38,032 nt of DNA from Alloscardovia omnicolens DSM 21503 (GCF_000420505.1 NZ_ATVB01000015.1:1-38032); one strand, 5' to 3'. Shown: positions 1 to 8,366, numbered from the stretch's first letter. Made by a program: numbers and translations. Notes: generated from the sequence alone by a model not told the origin.

Positions 1-21
1 TTCATCCCCACAAATCTCAAT

Positions 22-1524
22 TTACAAATCTAAGAGCTTTTCTAACTCATCCATTTCGTGACTAATTTGCCTTTCCATGTCACGAATGTTCGACATAATT
101 TCTTGTGTTGGAGGGTATTCCACTGGAACGTACTCGACCTTCTTGTACTTATTAACACTAAGGTCGTAGTCATTTTCTGCAATCTCTTGCTTTGGCACAA
201 AGAATGATTGCTCAGTACGCTCACGACTCTCTTCCCCCTCAAGGTTTTGGAAACGCTCGAGAATATCAGGAATGTCATTATCCTTTATCGAGCTGCGCTT
301 ATCATCAAGACTAAAGCCATCTGCCTTCATATCATAAAACCACACGTTATCTGTGCCGCCATGCCCAGTCTTAGTAAAAATAAGCACAGCAGTTGATACA
401 CCAGCATATGGTTTAAATACCCCCGAAGGCATAGAAATAACTGCTTCAAGACAATTGTCTTCAATGAGTGCCTTACGAATATCCTTGTGCGCTTTCGAAG
501 AGCCAAAAAGCACCCCATCAGGAACGATGCATGCGCAACGACCTCCCACACGAAGCATACGCAAGAACAAGGCAAGGAACAGAAGTTCTGTCTTCTTTGT
601 CTTACATACCTTCAGCAAATCTGTGGAAACAATGTCATAGTCTAAACTGCCTTTAAATGGCGGATTTGCGAGTATCAGTGAGTACTTCTCATTGTCTGGA
701 TTCTGATCTGAAAGACTATCACGGTACTCAATAACAGGATTTGCAACTCCATGGGTCATCATGTTCATAGCGCCAATGCGCAGCATAGTTCGATCCATAT
801 CAAAACCATGGAACATCTGGTTCATGTAGTGATCTTTGTTCTGAGCATTGAAGAATACTTCTTCTTTACAATTGTCTTTCAAGTATTCACTTGCTTCTAC
901 AAGGAATCCAGAAGTTCCACAGGCAGGGTCACAAATAATTTCGTCTGTTTTTGGTTTCATAAGGTCAACAATCATACGAATGATGTGTCTTGGAGTTCTA
1001 AACTGGCCATTTACGCCTGCTGTAGAAAGTTTTGAAAGTAAATACTCATAAATGTCACCACGAACATCAGCATCTTTAAGTTCTACAACCTGTGCATAAA
1101 TTCCATCCATTGCATTCACAATTTTGTCAAGCATTAGCGGAGTTGGAATCTTAAAAATTGCATCTGACATATACTTTGAATATGCGCTCTCCGTATCGCC
1201 ATGCAGATTCTTAATAAAGGGAAATACCCATTCTTGCATAGTGGTATACATTTTCTCTGCAGGAAAATCATGGAAAATGCTCCACTTAAGCTGAGTACCA
1301 TCAATACTGCGAGCACCTATCTGAACTTCTTCAGCAAATGGACTCTCATATGATATGCCTAACATTAAGGCTTCTTTAGCATGGATATTATCATTTTCAT
1401 CTAAATCGTGAATAAACATCAGATATGTCATTTGTTCAACGACTTCAAGTGGATTAGTTAAACCACCTGTCCAGAAAATTTGCCACAGACTATCAACTTT
1501 ATTTTTCAATTCTCCTGTAATCAT
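22..1524 (-). CDS. hsdM: Type I restriction-modification DNA methyltransferase subunit (HsdM)
   Basis: N6-adenine DNA methyltransferase subunit of a type I restriction-modification system; it transfers methyl from S-adenosylmethionine to adenine once paired with a specificity subunit. In the 500 residues I see an all-helical HsdM N-terminal domain (about 1-140), the SAM-binding motif DPACGTSGFL (199-208) and the catalytic NPPF motif (287-290). Length is typical of HsdM. The start at 1524 is supported by an AAGGAGAAT ribosome site lying over the 3' end of the upstream Fic gene, only 5 nt away, so the two are one operon. No hsdS or hsdR is inside the window; with transcription leaving the left edge, hsdS probably follows. 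The gene is AT-rich and accessory in character. Family call is confident; target specificity cannot be read. Confidence 0.95.
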   Translation of the reverse strand: MITGELKNKVDSLWQIFWTGGLTNPLEVVEQMTYLMFIHDLDENDNIHAKEALMLGISYESPFAEEVQIGARSIDGTQLKWSIFHDFPAEKMYTTMQEWVFPFIKNLHGDTESAYSKYMSDAIFKIPTPLMLDKIVNAMDGIYAQVVELKDADVRGDIYEYLLSKLSTAGVNGQFRTPRHIIRMIVDLMKPKTDEIICDPACGTSGFLVEASEYLKDNCKEEVFFNAQNKDHYMNQMFHGFDMDRTMLRIGAMNMMTHGVANPVIEYRDSLSDQNPDNEKYSLILANPPFKGSLDYDIVSTDLLKVCKTKKTELLFLALFLRMLRVGGRCACIVPDGVLFGSSKAHKDIRKALIEDNCLEAVISMPSGVFKPYAGVSTAVLIFTKTGHGGTDNVWFYDMKADGFSLDDKRSSIKDNDIPDILERFQNLEGEESRERTEQSFFVPKQEIAENDYDLSVNKYKKVEYVPVEYPPTQEIMSNIRDMERQISHEMDELEKLLDL

Positions 1525-1529
1525 TGCAG

Positions 1530-2585
1530 TTATTCTCCTTCATTCCACACGTAAGCGGTGTAACGTCCACCGCCAATTTTGGTAACTTCATCGTTATCGA
1601 GCATGTCTTTAACTGCTCGCTGAATTGTTATTTTGCTAATATCGGGACACAGTTGCACAATCTCCGCCATAGTGATTTTCCCTAGATGTTTTTTTACAAC
1701 ATCTTTCACACGGTCATACTTTGATAAATCATTATTTAGCAATAGTTGAGAGCGGTCTGAAAAATCTCTATAGGCGGCAACTATAACTCCCAGCATATAA
1801 CGAGTAAACGGTTCATAATCATTCTCCCCGTTATGCCAACTGATTGAGGATTCGTATAAAACTTCATAGTATGTTTCTTTACTATCGGCAATCAGCTTTT
1901 CAATACTGATATATTTACCCACGAAATACCCAGCGCGATACATTGTTAGCAATGTCAAAAGTCTACTCATACGACCATTACCATCATTAAATGGGTGAAT
2001 GCACAAAAAATCTAGAATAAACATTGGCATGACCAGCAAAGGATCAAGTTCGCGTTGTTCAACAGCATCAGTATAGGCACTACACAATTGCGTCATATAC
2101 TCTGGTGTTTCCCATGAATGGGCAGGCTCAAAACGTACTCGTTGCGATCCATCAGTAGCAGTTTCAGCTATCACATTATCTGAGTCTTTGAATTTCCCTC
2201 CAAAAGAACTCCCGGTGAACTTATACAAATCGCGATGAAGTTGAAGAATAACCCCAGGTTTTACAGGAATGTATTCAAAGCTCTCATGAATCGTATTAAG
2301 AACATCACGGTAACCCGCTATCTCACGCTCACTGCGATTGCGTAAAGTTGTCTTATTCTGCACAATCTTGCTAAGACGATCTTCTGCCGTAACAATTCCC
2401 TCAATACGATTAGAAGCTTCAGTACTTTGGATTTTTGCAATCTCTAGCAAATCCACTAATGCAGAACTTTTAGTCTCCACAAAAATTTTTTGCTCGCCTT
2501 TAAACTCATGAATTTTAGCCACAAGCTGCATAGTCTCAGGAGTTAACAATTTTTCGTACTGCTTTTCATATTCAAAATTTCTCAT
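1530..2585 (-). CDS. Fic-family protein (class II, N-terminal inhibitory motif) with C-terminal winged helix
   Basis: Fic proteins usually transfer AMP from ATP to a hydroxyl on a target protein. The 351-residue product carries the complete core motif HPFNDGNGRM (about 197-206), with the catalytic His and the GNGR phosphate-binding residues. Upstream is SNRIEG (about 58-63), which fits the (S/T)xxxE(G/N) inhibitory helix of class II Fic enzymes that blocks the ATP pocket with its Glu. The C-terminal 60 residues look like a winged helix-turn-helix, as in many DNA-associated Fic proteins. A longer frame opens 13 codons upstream, but a strong AAGGAGGTG site sits 5 nt before the chosen ATG. It leads the operon with hsdM. 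Target and exact role (regulator, toxin or partner of the restriction system) are unknown; autoregulation is possible given the palindromes upstream. Confidence 0.93.
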   Translation of the reverse strand: MRNFEYEKQYEKLLTPETMQLVAKIHEFKGEQKIFVETKSSALVDLLEIAKIQSTEASNRIEGIVTAEDRLSKIVQNKTTLRNRSEREIAGYRDVLNTIHESFEYIPVKPGVILQLHRDLYKFTGSSFGGKFKDSDNVIAETATDGSQRVRFEPAHSWETPEYMTQLCSAYTDAVEQRELDPLLVMPMFILDFLCIHPFNDGNGRMSRLLTLLTMYRAGYFVGKYISIEKLIADSKETYYEVLYESSISWHNGENDYEPFTRYMLGVIVAAYRDFSDRSQLLLNNDLSKYDRVKDVVKKHLGKITMAEIVQLCPDISKITIQRAVKDMLDNDEVTKIGGGRYTAYVWNEGE

Positions 2586-2588
2586 TTT

Positions 2589-2598
2589 CACCTCCTTA
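2589..2598 (-). promoter_or_regulatory. Ribosome binding site fixing the Fic start
   Basis: On the minus strand TAAGGAGGTG is followed by GAAA-type spacing and ATG at 2585. AGGAGG lies 5 nt from this ATG, which decides it over two upstream in-frame ATG codons that lack such a site. Confidence 0.8.
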
Positions 2599-2622
2599 TC
2601 TTTCATCTCGTTATCTAACTTC

Positions 2623-2654
2623 AATTACATCATTATTGAGAAAATGATGTAATT
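2623..2654. promoter_or_regulatory. Palindromic operator candidate 1 (12-bp arms)
   Basis: AATTACATCATT (2623-2634) and its exact inverted copy AATGATGTAATT (2643-2654) flank an 8-nt centre. It lies immediately downstream of the predicted transcription start of the fic-hsdM promoter, a usual place for a repressor site. Confidence 0.65.
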
Positions 2655-2661
2655 AAGCATA

Positions 2662-2690
2662 ATTTTAGAACCCAAGTTTTCTCGAGTCAA
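2662..2690 (-). promoter_or_regulatory. Sigma-70-type promoter of the fic-hsdM operon
   Basis: Reading the minus strand, TTGACT (2685-2690) and TAAAAT (2662-2667) are separated by exactly 17 nt. Transcription would start near 2655, about 70 nt before the Fic ATG. Both hexamers are close to consensus. The -35 overlaps the left arm of one palindrome and the start site abuts another, so the promoter looks repressor-controlled. Confidence 0.75.
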
Positions 2691-2720
2691 TTACATCATT
2701 TTGGCGTGTTTGATGTAATT
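2689..2720. promoter_or_regulatory. Palindromic operator candidate 2, overlapping the -35 box
   Basis: The same sequence recurs: AATTACATCA (2689-2698) and TGATGTAATT (2711-2720), a 10-bp inverted repeat with a 12-nt centre. Its left arm covers part of the -35 hexamer TTGACT of the fic-hsdM promoter. A diverged half-site, TGATGCAATT, follows at 2731-2740. Confidence 0.65.
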
Positions 2721-2743
2721 AAATTTTAAATGATGCAATTAAA

Positions 2744-3085
2744 ACCTCGGACTAAAATCCGAAATCAGCACCCCATTACGGAAATAATCACCACGCATTA
2801 CAAGGACAAAAGACCAGCCTAAACTTAAGCAACAAGTGGCGCCAAACATTATACAATGAATGATAGCCGCTTTACCCAATAGCACCCTCGTAGCAGCATA
2901 AAATCTACCTGTCCCTGTCTGCCATTTCTGCAAAAATAAGTGGTGGATATGTGCGTTTTTCTAAGTGAATTTTTACCTCTCTCTTCCCCAGTAATTGAGG
3001 TTCTAGAGGCAAAAAGGCAAAAATCGAAACAATAAAATCGCACAGTACACGATAACGAGATAATACGAAACACGAATAGGACATA
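2744..3085. other. Intergenic region without a recognised gene
   Basis: About 340 nt between the operator array and ettA. Short frames exist on the minus strand (for example 2739-2933) but they have no ribosome site and no family resemblance. I see no tRNA fold or terminator. The ettA promoter must lie near the right end, but no convincing -35/-10 pair stands out. Confidence 0.4.
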
Positions 3086-4765
3086 ATGGCTGAGTTTATT
3101 TATCAGATGATTAACGCTCGCAAGGCTTACGGCGATCGCGTGATTCTGGATAACGTCACCTTGAACTTCTTGCCTGGCGCAAAGATTGGTGTGGTAGGAC
3201 CTAACGGTATGGGTAAGTCCACACTGCTCAAGATTATGGCAGGCACCGAGAATCTTTCCAATGGTGAAGGCGGCATTACCCCTGGCTATACCGTGGGTAT
3301 TTTGCAGCAGGAGCCACCTCTGAATGAAGATAAAACCGTTATTGAAAACGTACGTTTGGCATATGGCGATTTGTATGCAAAACTGAAGCGTTTTAACGAT
3401 ATTGGTATTGAAATGGCTGATCCAGACGCTGATTTCGACGCTTTGATGGCTGAGATGGGCGCTCTGCAGGAAGAGATTGACGCCAAGAACGCATGGGATT
3501 TGGATAATCAGATTGAGCAGGCTATGGACGCTTTGCAGTGCCCTGACCCTGATTCGCCTGTAACTGTTCTGTCCGGTGGTGAGCGTCGCCGCGTTGCTTT
3601 GTGTAAGTTACTGCTCGAAGCTCCAGATTTGCTTCTGCTCGATGAGCCTACTAACCACTTGGACGCTGAGTCTATTTTGTGGCTGGAACAGTTCTTGCAC
3701 AACTATCAGGGCGCTGTTTTGGCTGTTACCCACGACCGCTACTTCCTCGATAATGTAGCTGAATGGATTTGCGAAGTTGATCGTGGTCAGCTCTTCCCTT
3801 ACAAGGGCAACTACACCACGTACTTGGAAACTAAAGCTAAGCGTTTGGAAGTTCAAGGTCAGAAAGACGCTAAACTTGCTAAGCGTTTGAAGAGCGAGTT
3901 GGAGTGGGTACGCACCTCTCCAAAGGGTCGTCAGGCGAAGAACAAGGCTCGTCTCGAACGTTACGATCAGATGGAGCAGGAAGCACGTAACTCTAAGAAG
4001 CTTGACTTCTCGGAGATTCAGATTCCACCAGGACCTCGTTTAGGTTCTACTGTTTTGGAAGCAAACCACTTGCATAAGGCGTTTGGCGATCGTGTGCTTA
4101 TTGATGATTTGAGCTTCACATTGCCTCGCAACGGCATTGTCGGCATTATTGGTCCTAACGGTGTGGGTAAGACCACTTTGTTTAAGACGATTGTCGGTTT
4201 GGAAGAGCTGACCAGCGGCGAGCTTAAGGTTGGCGAAACTGTGTCGATTTCTTATGTTGACCAGAATCGCGCCGGTTTGGATCCAAACAAAAACCTGTGG
4301 GAGGCTGTTTCTGATGGCCTTGACTATATCGAGGTGGGCGGAGTAGAAGTTCCAACCCGCGCGTATGTGGCCAGCTTCGGTTTTAAGGGTTCCGACCAGC
4401 AGAAGCTGACAGGCGTTCTGTCTGGTGGTGAACGCAACCGTTTGAATTTGGCTTTGACTTTGAAGCAGGGCGGCAACTTGCTGCTTCTCGATGAGCCTAC
4501 AAACGATTTGGATGTGGAAACTCTGGAAAGCTTGGAGAATGCTTTGGAATCATTCCCAGGTTGTGCAGTAGTTATTTCTCACGATCGTTGGTTCCTCGAT
4601 CGCGTTGCTACCCACATTTTGGCATGGGAAGGCGATGATGATAATCCTGCCAAGTGGTTCTGGTTCGAAGGTAACTTCCAAGCTTATCAGGAAAATAAGG
4701 TGGCTCGTTTGGGTGAAGAAGCATCCAAGCCTCATCGCATTCACCGTAAGCTGACGCGCGATTAA
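3086..4765 (+). CDS. ettA: ABC-F ATPase, energy-dependent translational throttle protein EttA
   Basis: Soluble ABC-F protein of 559 residues that binds the ribosomal E site and couples nucleotide state to translation elongation; it has no membrane segments. Two ATPase modules are complete: Walker A GPNGMGKST (38-46) and GPNGVGKTT (about 355-363), signatures LSGGERRRV (about 161) and LSGGERNRL (about 445), and Walker B boxes ending DEPTNHLD (about 185-192) and DEPTNDLD (about 467-474). The linker between the modules has the basic GRQAKNKARLERY stretch typical of EttA. Length and sequence follow E. coli EttA (555 residues) nearly throughout. It is monocistronic, with its own terminator downstream. 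The ribosome site before the ATG is weak (AGGACAT). It is unlikely to be a resistance-type ABC-F because of its close EttA match. Confidence 0.97.
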   Translation: MAEFIYQMINARKAYGDRVILDNVTLNFLPGAKIGVVGPNGMGKSTLLKIMAGTENLSNGEGGITPGYTVGILQQEPPLNEDKTVIENVRLAYGDLYAKLKRFNDIGIEMADPDADFDALMAEMGALQEEIDAKNAWDLDNQIEQAMDALQCPDPDSPVTVLSGGERRRVALCKLLLEAPDLLLLDEPTNHLDAESILWLEQFLHNYQGAVLAVTHDRYFLDNVAEWICEVDRGQLFPYKGNYTTYLETKAKRLEVQGQKDAKLAKRLKSELEWVRTSPKGRQAKNKARLERYDQMEQEARNSKKLDFSEIQIPPGPRLGSTVLEANHLHKAFGDRVLIDDLSFTLPRNGIVGIIGPNGVGKTTLFKTIVGLEELTSGELKVGETVSISYVDQNRAGLDPNKNLWEAVSDGLDYIEVGGVEVPTRAYVASFGFKGSDQQKLTGVLSGGERNRLNLALTLKQGGNLLLLDEPTNDLDVETLESLENALESFPGCAVVISHDRWFLDRVATHILAWEGDDDNPAKWFWFEGNFQAYQENKVARLGEEASKPHRIHRKLTRD

Positions 4766-4784
4766 TTTAGCGCATATATGCATG

Positions 4785-4814
4785 AGAGAGCGTAGCTGTA
4801 AAGTTGCGCTCTCT
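4785..4814 (+). terminator. Intrinsic terminator of ettA
   Basis: AGAGAGCG (4785-4792) pairs perfectly with CGCTCTCT (4807-4814), followed by TTCTTCTTC. It lies 20 nt after the ettA stop. Confidence 0.7.
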
Positions 4815-4850
4815 TTCTTCTTCACATCTGCTCCACGAAAATCTCAGACT

Positions 4851-4965
4851 ATTTTCAGCTCTTCATGGAGTGTTGCTCAGCTTGCGCGCGTTATATATAC
4901 ATCACGCAAGGAAGAACAGCATATGGTTCCTCCCCAAGAAAACTAAATCCTCTCTTCTTCTCTCT
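4851..4965 (+). repeat. Non-coding element, copy A (imperfect direct repeat of 15908-16046)
   Basis: This segment can be aligned over about 115 nt with copy B downstream of the second GH3 gene. Shared blocks, in the same order, are TTATATAT, CATCA-GCAAGG, GAACA-CA, GTTC-TCCCCAAGAAAA and a C/U-rich run containing CTTCTTCT. Neither copy encodes protein. The two copies bracket the whole GH3/LytTR cassette in direct orientation. Confidence 0.65.
4873..4901 (+). promoter_or_regulatory. Promoter candidate of small RNA A
   Basis: TTGCTC (4873-4878), 17 nt, TATACA (4896-4901). The corresponding place in copy B has TTATTC, 17 nt, TATGAA, so both spacing and AT-rich -10 are conserved between the copies. 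A start near 4908 is predicted. Confidence 0.4.
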
Positions 4966-5030
4966 ATGCGATGATGTTACAGAGCTTGAAACCTTCACGG
5001 TACAGGCTGTGTAACATCATCGCTTTTGTG
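4908..5030 (+). ncRNA. Candidate small RNA A
   Basis: Inferred transcript of roughly 120 nt from the promoter candidate to a strong hairpin. The body has little secondary structure by eye and two pyrimidine stretches, TTCCTCCCC (4926-4934) and CCTCTCTTCTTCTCTC, which could pair with purine-rich Shine-Dalgarno regions, as C-rich loops do in Gram-positive small RNAs. The downstream gene is convergent, so this is not a leader. Existence of the RNA is an inference from conservation between copies plus promoter and terminator; an alternative is a structured DNA element. Confidence 0.4.
4968..5027 (+). terminator. Long hairpin with T-run ending candidate small RNA A
   Basis: GCGATGATGTTACA (4968-4981) pairs perfectly over 14 bp with 5010-5023. 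Inner pairing of AGCTTG with CAGGCT extends the stem. TTTTGTG follows. Confidence 0.6.
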
Positions 5031-5080
5031 TATGAGTAGTGTTTTGCTCTTGCGCGAGTATTGATACGTTCAAAAAACAA

Positions 5081-5177
5081 GGGAGGTTCTCAGACCTTCC
5101 GAGATGCTTTCCAAACATTGGAAACGTTCTGCCAACGTTTTGACTGAAAGCAAGTCACTTCTGTCTGAGAACCTCTC
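5081..5177 (-). terminator. Multi-hairpin element, probable terminator of the first GH3 gene
   Basis: A 13-bp perfect outer stem (5083-5095 with 5163-5175, extended to 15 by a wobble and a G-C pair) encloses further inverted repeats: TTTCCAA/TTGGAAA at 5108-5124, two AACGTT copies, and TGACT/AGTCA. Read on the minus strand it lies about 20 nt after the GH3 stop and is followed by TTGTTTTTTG, so it can end that transcript. The large interior is unusual for a simple terminator. Confidence 0.55.
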
Positions 5178-5195
5178 TTTTATAAATAGTTATGA

Positions 5196-8100
5196 CTATA
5201 CCGCTTTTTTAGCTGCTCGAGCCGCCGCTCGCGCTTCTTTGCGTTCCTTACGCTTAGCTTTTTTAAGAGCTTTACGAGCGTTTACCCTCTCCACAGTATG
5301 AGGCAGATGACGCCACACACTGAAGAAGAGCAGGAGCGCTGCAAGAAGATAGAATGCAACTCGTACTGCGCCAGTAATCTGCGCTAAACCATTATGATTT
5401 TTGAATACTGAACCTGGCATTGCACCATTCATAGCACGCGAGTTAGCTACCGTGTACAAGTATCGATGAGCCGCATCACGCGCATACGCATAGACTTGTG
5501 GATTGGTTAAATCTATGCTCTTTCCTGTTGGATCAGTAGCATTGAGCAGTTTAATATCAGCACCTGCTTCAATCATCTGCTCATTATCCATAAATACACC
5601 AGTATTTGCGTTATCGGTAATAATGGCACCACTAAAGCCCCATTCACCACGCACTACGCCGCTAATCAGAGCATAACTACCGCCAGTCCATGTTGCACCC
5701 ACACGGTTAAACGCAGTCATAATTCCGCGAGTAGCTCGGGATGTTGTTTCTGCATTCTCATATTTTCCGCCAGCAGTTTTCTTCACATATTTCACGGTAT
5801 TAGTGAGCTTGAGATTGTCTTCGAATGGCTTCATATAGATTTCGCGAGCAGACTGCTCATTCAACCATATAGCAATAGACATTTGCCCTACACCGTCACC
5901 ACGATGATTTTCTTGATCATTGAATGCGAAATGCTTCACGTATGTGTAGATGCCATTATCTGCAAGCACTTGAATTTCTGCTTGAGACATAAGAGAGGTC
6001 AGGATTGGATCTTCAGAATAATATTCGCCATTACGACCGGAATAAGGTGCACGATGAATATTCATCGACGGAGCATACATACCCGCTACCTTATCAAGCA
6101 ATGCTTCGTCAGACCGTAGCTGACCAAATTCCTTAGCTAACTCAGTGTTATAGGTTTGAGACAGCATCATAATATTCGGATAGTTATATCGAATAGCACC
6201 ATAAAGCCACGAGCTTGCAGAATCAGCTTCATAATTGAATGACGAATTAATCGAGTCAATTGCAGATACTCCATAGCCAGAATTACCAATCAGCTCTTTA
6301 TATTCTGCTTCTGTTAGCTGGTCTAGCAGATTTTCCCAAGCTTTATCGTCAAATTCCAAGCCACGCATTTCAATAAGAGTTTTACCATTTTTCTTACCAA
6401 AAACTGGTGTAGCGGTTTTCTTTTCCGTACGTCCAGAAGCGTGAGACTTCAGTTTCTTGAGTAATCCCTCAGATGCCTGCTTAGAGTAGGTATATGCTTT
6501 ACCATCTTTACCATTAATTTCATTACCCCACGTAGAAATCTTTGTGGAGGCTTCACCATCATGTGTTGGGAAAGTACCCTGCCAATCTTGACGAGTTAAA
6601 TAGGTAATATCGCCCGCAGCGGCATCAAGCTGATTTGTAATCTTTCGCCCCGTGACGTTATCAGTAGAATAAGTTACCGTATCCACATCCGTATTTTCTG
6701 GAGTATAGCTTGCCACAGTTGCTGCATTACCTTCAGCAGTCATTCCATCAGCAATACCCTTACCTGCGCGTGCAAGGAAGTTATTTGTTGCATCATGGGC
6801 ATTCTGAGCATCAGTAAATAAGTATTCACCAGCATCCAGAATATAAGTACGAGCACCCTTCGCATCATAAGCTTTAAGCAAGTCCTTCTTCACATCAATG
6901 TGAACAGTTTCAGATTCGCCAGGCTTAAGTTCCTTTGTTTTGGTAAAACCAACAAGTTGAGCAGCAGATTTCTCTACTCCATGAGCCTTATCATAATCAG
7001 TGTATGGAGATTGCATATAGACTTGAGCTACATCTTTACCAGCAACAGCACCCGTATTAGTCACAGTCACTGTAGCTTGTAAAGTCTGGTCATCTTTCTG
7101 AGACAGCGTAAAATTGCTATGCTCAAAAGAGGTATAGCTCAAACCATGACCAAATGGATATATCACTTGCTGATCGTACGTGTAATCACCAGCATTGCCT
7201 TGGTTCATAACCTTATCGAAATAACGGGTTTCATAATAGCGGTACCCTACATAAATGCCTTCTTTATAAGACACATAATTATAGTTCGTCCACTTGCCTG
7301 CTGAATCAACATACTCATAATCCCCAAAGTTCTGAGCAGCTGCGGATTGGGAAGCATCTACTTCAAAAGTATCTACCGTACGTCCGGAAGGATTAATCTC
7401 ACCTGAGAAAACTTTACCCACACCATCATTAAGGCTTTCAGCAAGAACTACTGCTTTAATGTGAGGGAAATCTTTGAGCCAGTCAAGCTGTAAAGCTGCG
7501 TTAGATTTTACTAATACAGTGACTGCATCAAAATGTTCATTCAAGTACGACAAAAGCTCCAATTCTGTAGAGTCAGGTTCGAGATACGACTTTTGTTTAT
7601 CTTCATCGCTCTTGGCATGGTTATACATAGATCGAGGCATATCTCGACCTTCGCCAGCCACACGAGACCATACAAATACTGGCATAGTTCCTTGAGCAGA
7701 ATCTAACAGATCTTTATGAGACTTGAGCATACTGAGTGGAACTTCGTTAATCGTAAAATCTTCCCGAGCGCCAAAACCAATCGACCCAGGACCTAAACCG
7801 TAGTTCTTCGTTTCATCTGAATTATAAAAATCCCATAAAGTGTTATTAACTTTAAAACCTGCAGACTCAAAGATTGTTTGCAGACTTCCTTGACCAGAAC
7901 CGCCAAGGAAAGATACCAGGGGAGTAAATATTCCCACATCCATTGCCTGCCGTGTTCCTGAATTGATAGAGAAGAAACTGACTTTCGTTCCCTTCTTCAT
8001 AGGCAAAGTATTATCATCATTTTTAAGCAATACTGTGCCTTCACCAGCAATACGGTTAGCTAAATCGTCTTCTGCTGCGCGAATATTTTCTTTAGTATGT

Positions 8101-8315
8101 TGCGCAGTGTAATAGTTGAGATTAACACCTGATGTATCTGCTCGGGAATTATCCACTGTGTGGCTATATAACCCCGCAATGCTTCCTACCATCTTATTGG
8201 AGAATCCACCAATCGCAGTTCCTGCTGCAAGAAAGCCTACAGCAGCTATTACAGATACCGTGGTCTTTACTATACGACCAACTCGTCCCGTACGACGAGA
8301 GCTATTTTTACTCAT
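5196..8315 (-). CDS. Membrane-anchored GH3-family glycosidase-like protein with permuted domains
   Basis: The 1039-residue protein belongs to glycoside hydrolase family 3 (beta-glucosidase-like), but its GH3 C-terminal sandwich comes first (about 85-320, with VAGEGRD at 219-225), then a fibronectin-III-like domain (about 385-500), then the catalytic barrel (about 650-930). Barrel motifs visible are NIHRAPYSGRNGEYYSEDP (752-770), KHFAFND (794-800) and GFSGAIITDN, whose Asp901 is at the nucleophile position. Transmembrane segments lie at about 17-38 and 981-1000, followed by a very basic Lys/Arg/Ala tail, so both ends are probably cytoplasmic and the enzyme faces outward. The DGPxGF substrate-binding motif found in the second copy is absent here, so activity may be altered or lost. 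The start has an AAGGAGGAG site. It lies 88 nt after a broken kinase gene and may be the last gene of that operon or have its own promoter. Confidence 0.88.
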   Translation of the reverse strand: MSKNSSRRTGRVGRIVKTTVSVIAAVGFLAAGTAIGGFSNKMVGSIAGLYSHTVDNSRADTSGVNLNYYTAQHTKENIRAAEDDLANRIAGEGTVLLKNDDNTLPMKKGTKVSFFSINSGTRQAMDVGIFTPLVSFLGGSGQGSLQTIFESAGFKVNNTLWDFYNSDETKNYGLGPGSIGFGAREDFTINEVPLSMLKSHKDLLDSAQGTMPVFVWSRVAGEGRDMPRSMYNHAKSDEDKQKSYLEPDSTELELLSYLNEHFDAVTVLVKSNAALQLDWLKDFPHIKAVVLAESLNDGVGKVFSGEINPSGRTVDTFEVDASQSAAAQNFGDYEYVDSAGKWTNYNYVSYKEGIYVGYRYYETRYFDKVMNQGNAGDYTYDQQVIYPFGHGLSYTSFEHSNFTLSQKDDQTLQATVTVTNTGAVAGKDVAQVYMQSPYTDYDKAHGVEKSAAQLVGFTKTKELKPGESETVHIDVKKDLLKAYDAKGARTYILDAGEYLFTDAQNAHDATNNFLARAGKGIADGMTAEGNAATVASYTPENTDVDTVTYSTDNVTGRKITNQLDAAAGDITYLTRQDWQGTFPTHDGEASTKISTWGNEINGKDGKAYTYSKQASEGLLKKLKSHASGRTEKKTATPVFGKKNGKTLIEMRGLEFDDKAWENLLDQLTEAEYKELIGNSGYGVSAIDSINSSFNYEADSASSWLYGAIRYNYPNIMMLSQTYNTELAKEFGQLRSDEALLDKVAGMYAPSMNIHRAPYSGRNGEYYSEDPILTSLMSQAEIQVLADNGIYTYVKHFAFNDQENHRGDGVGQMSIAIWLNEQSAREIYMKPFEDNLKLTNTVKYVKKTAGGKYENAETTSRATRGIMTAFNRVGATWTGGSYALISGVVRGEWGFSGAIITDNANTGVFMDNEQMIEAGADIKLLNATDPTGKSIDLTNPQVYAYARDAAHRYLYTVANSRAMNGAMPGSVFKNHNGLAQITGAVRVAFYLLAALLLFFSVWRHLPHTVERVNARKALKKAKRKERKEARAAARAAKKAV

Positions 8316-8340
8316 CTCTCCTCCTTCGATAGTGAGTGAT

Positions 8341-8352
8341 GAGTCTAGACTC
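8341..8352. promoter_or_regulatory. Perfect 12-bp palindrome upstream of the first GH3 gene
   Basis: GAGTCTAGACTC is self-complementary and, with one bulge, extends outward into GTGA/TCAC. It lies 26 nt upstream of the start codon. A regulator site is possible; no family assigned. Confidence 0.35.
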
Positions 8353-8366
8353 TCACATCTGCACTG
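8351..8366 (-). promoter_or_regulatory. Shared GH3 upstream motif, copy 1
   Basis: On the minus strand CAGTGCAGATGTGAGA matches 14 of 16 positions of CAGTGAAGATGTGATA ahead of the other GH3 gene, in the same orientation relative to the gene. With the preceding A it contains ACAGTGCAG, one mismatch from ACAGTTNAG, the repeat bound by the LytTR regulator AgrA. Confidence 0.4.

Noticed and set aside
2739-2933. 64-codon minus-strand frame in the gap before ettA
   Set aside because: No ribosome site, no recognisable protein, and it overlaps regulatory DNA.
4822-4832. Ten-base match to the GH3 upstream motif (minus strand) near ettA terminator
   Set aside because: Only the core is shared and it is not placed before a start in the same way.
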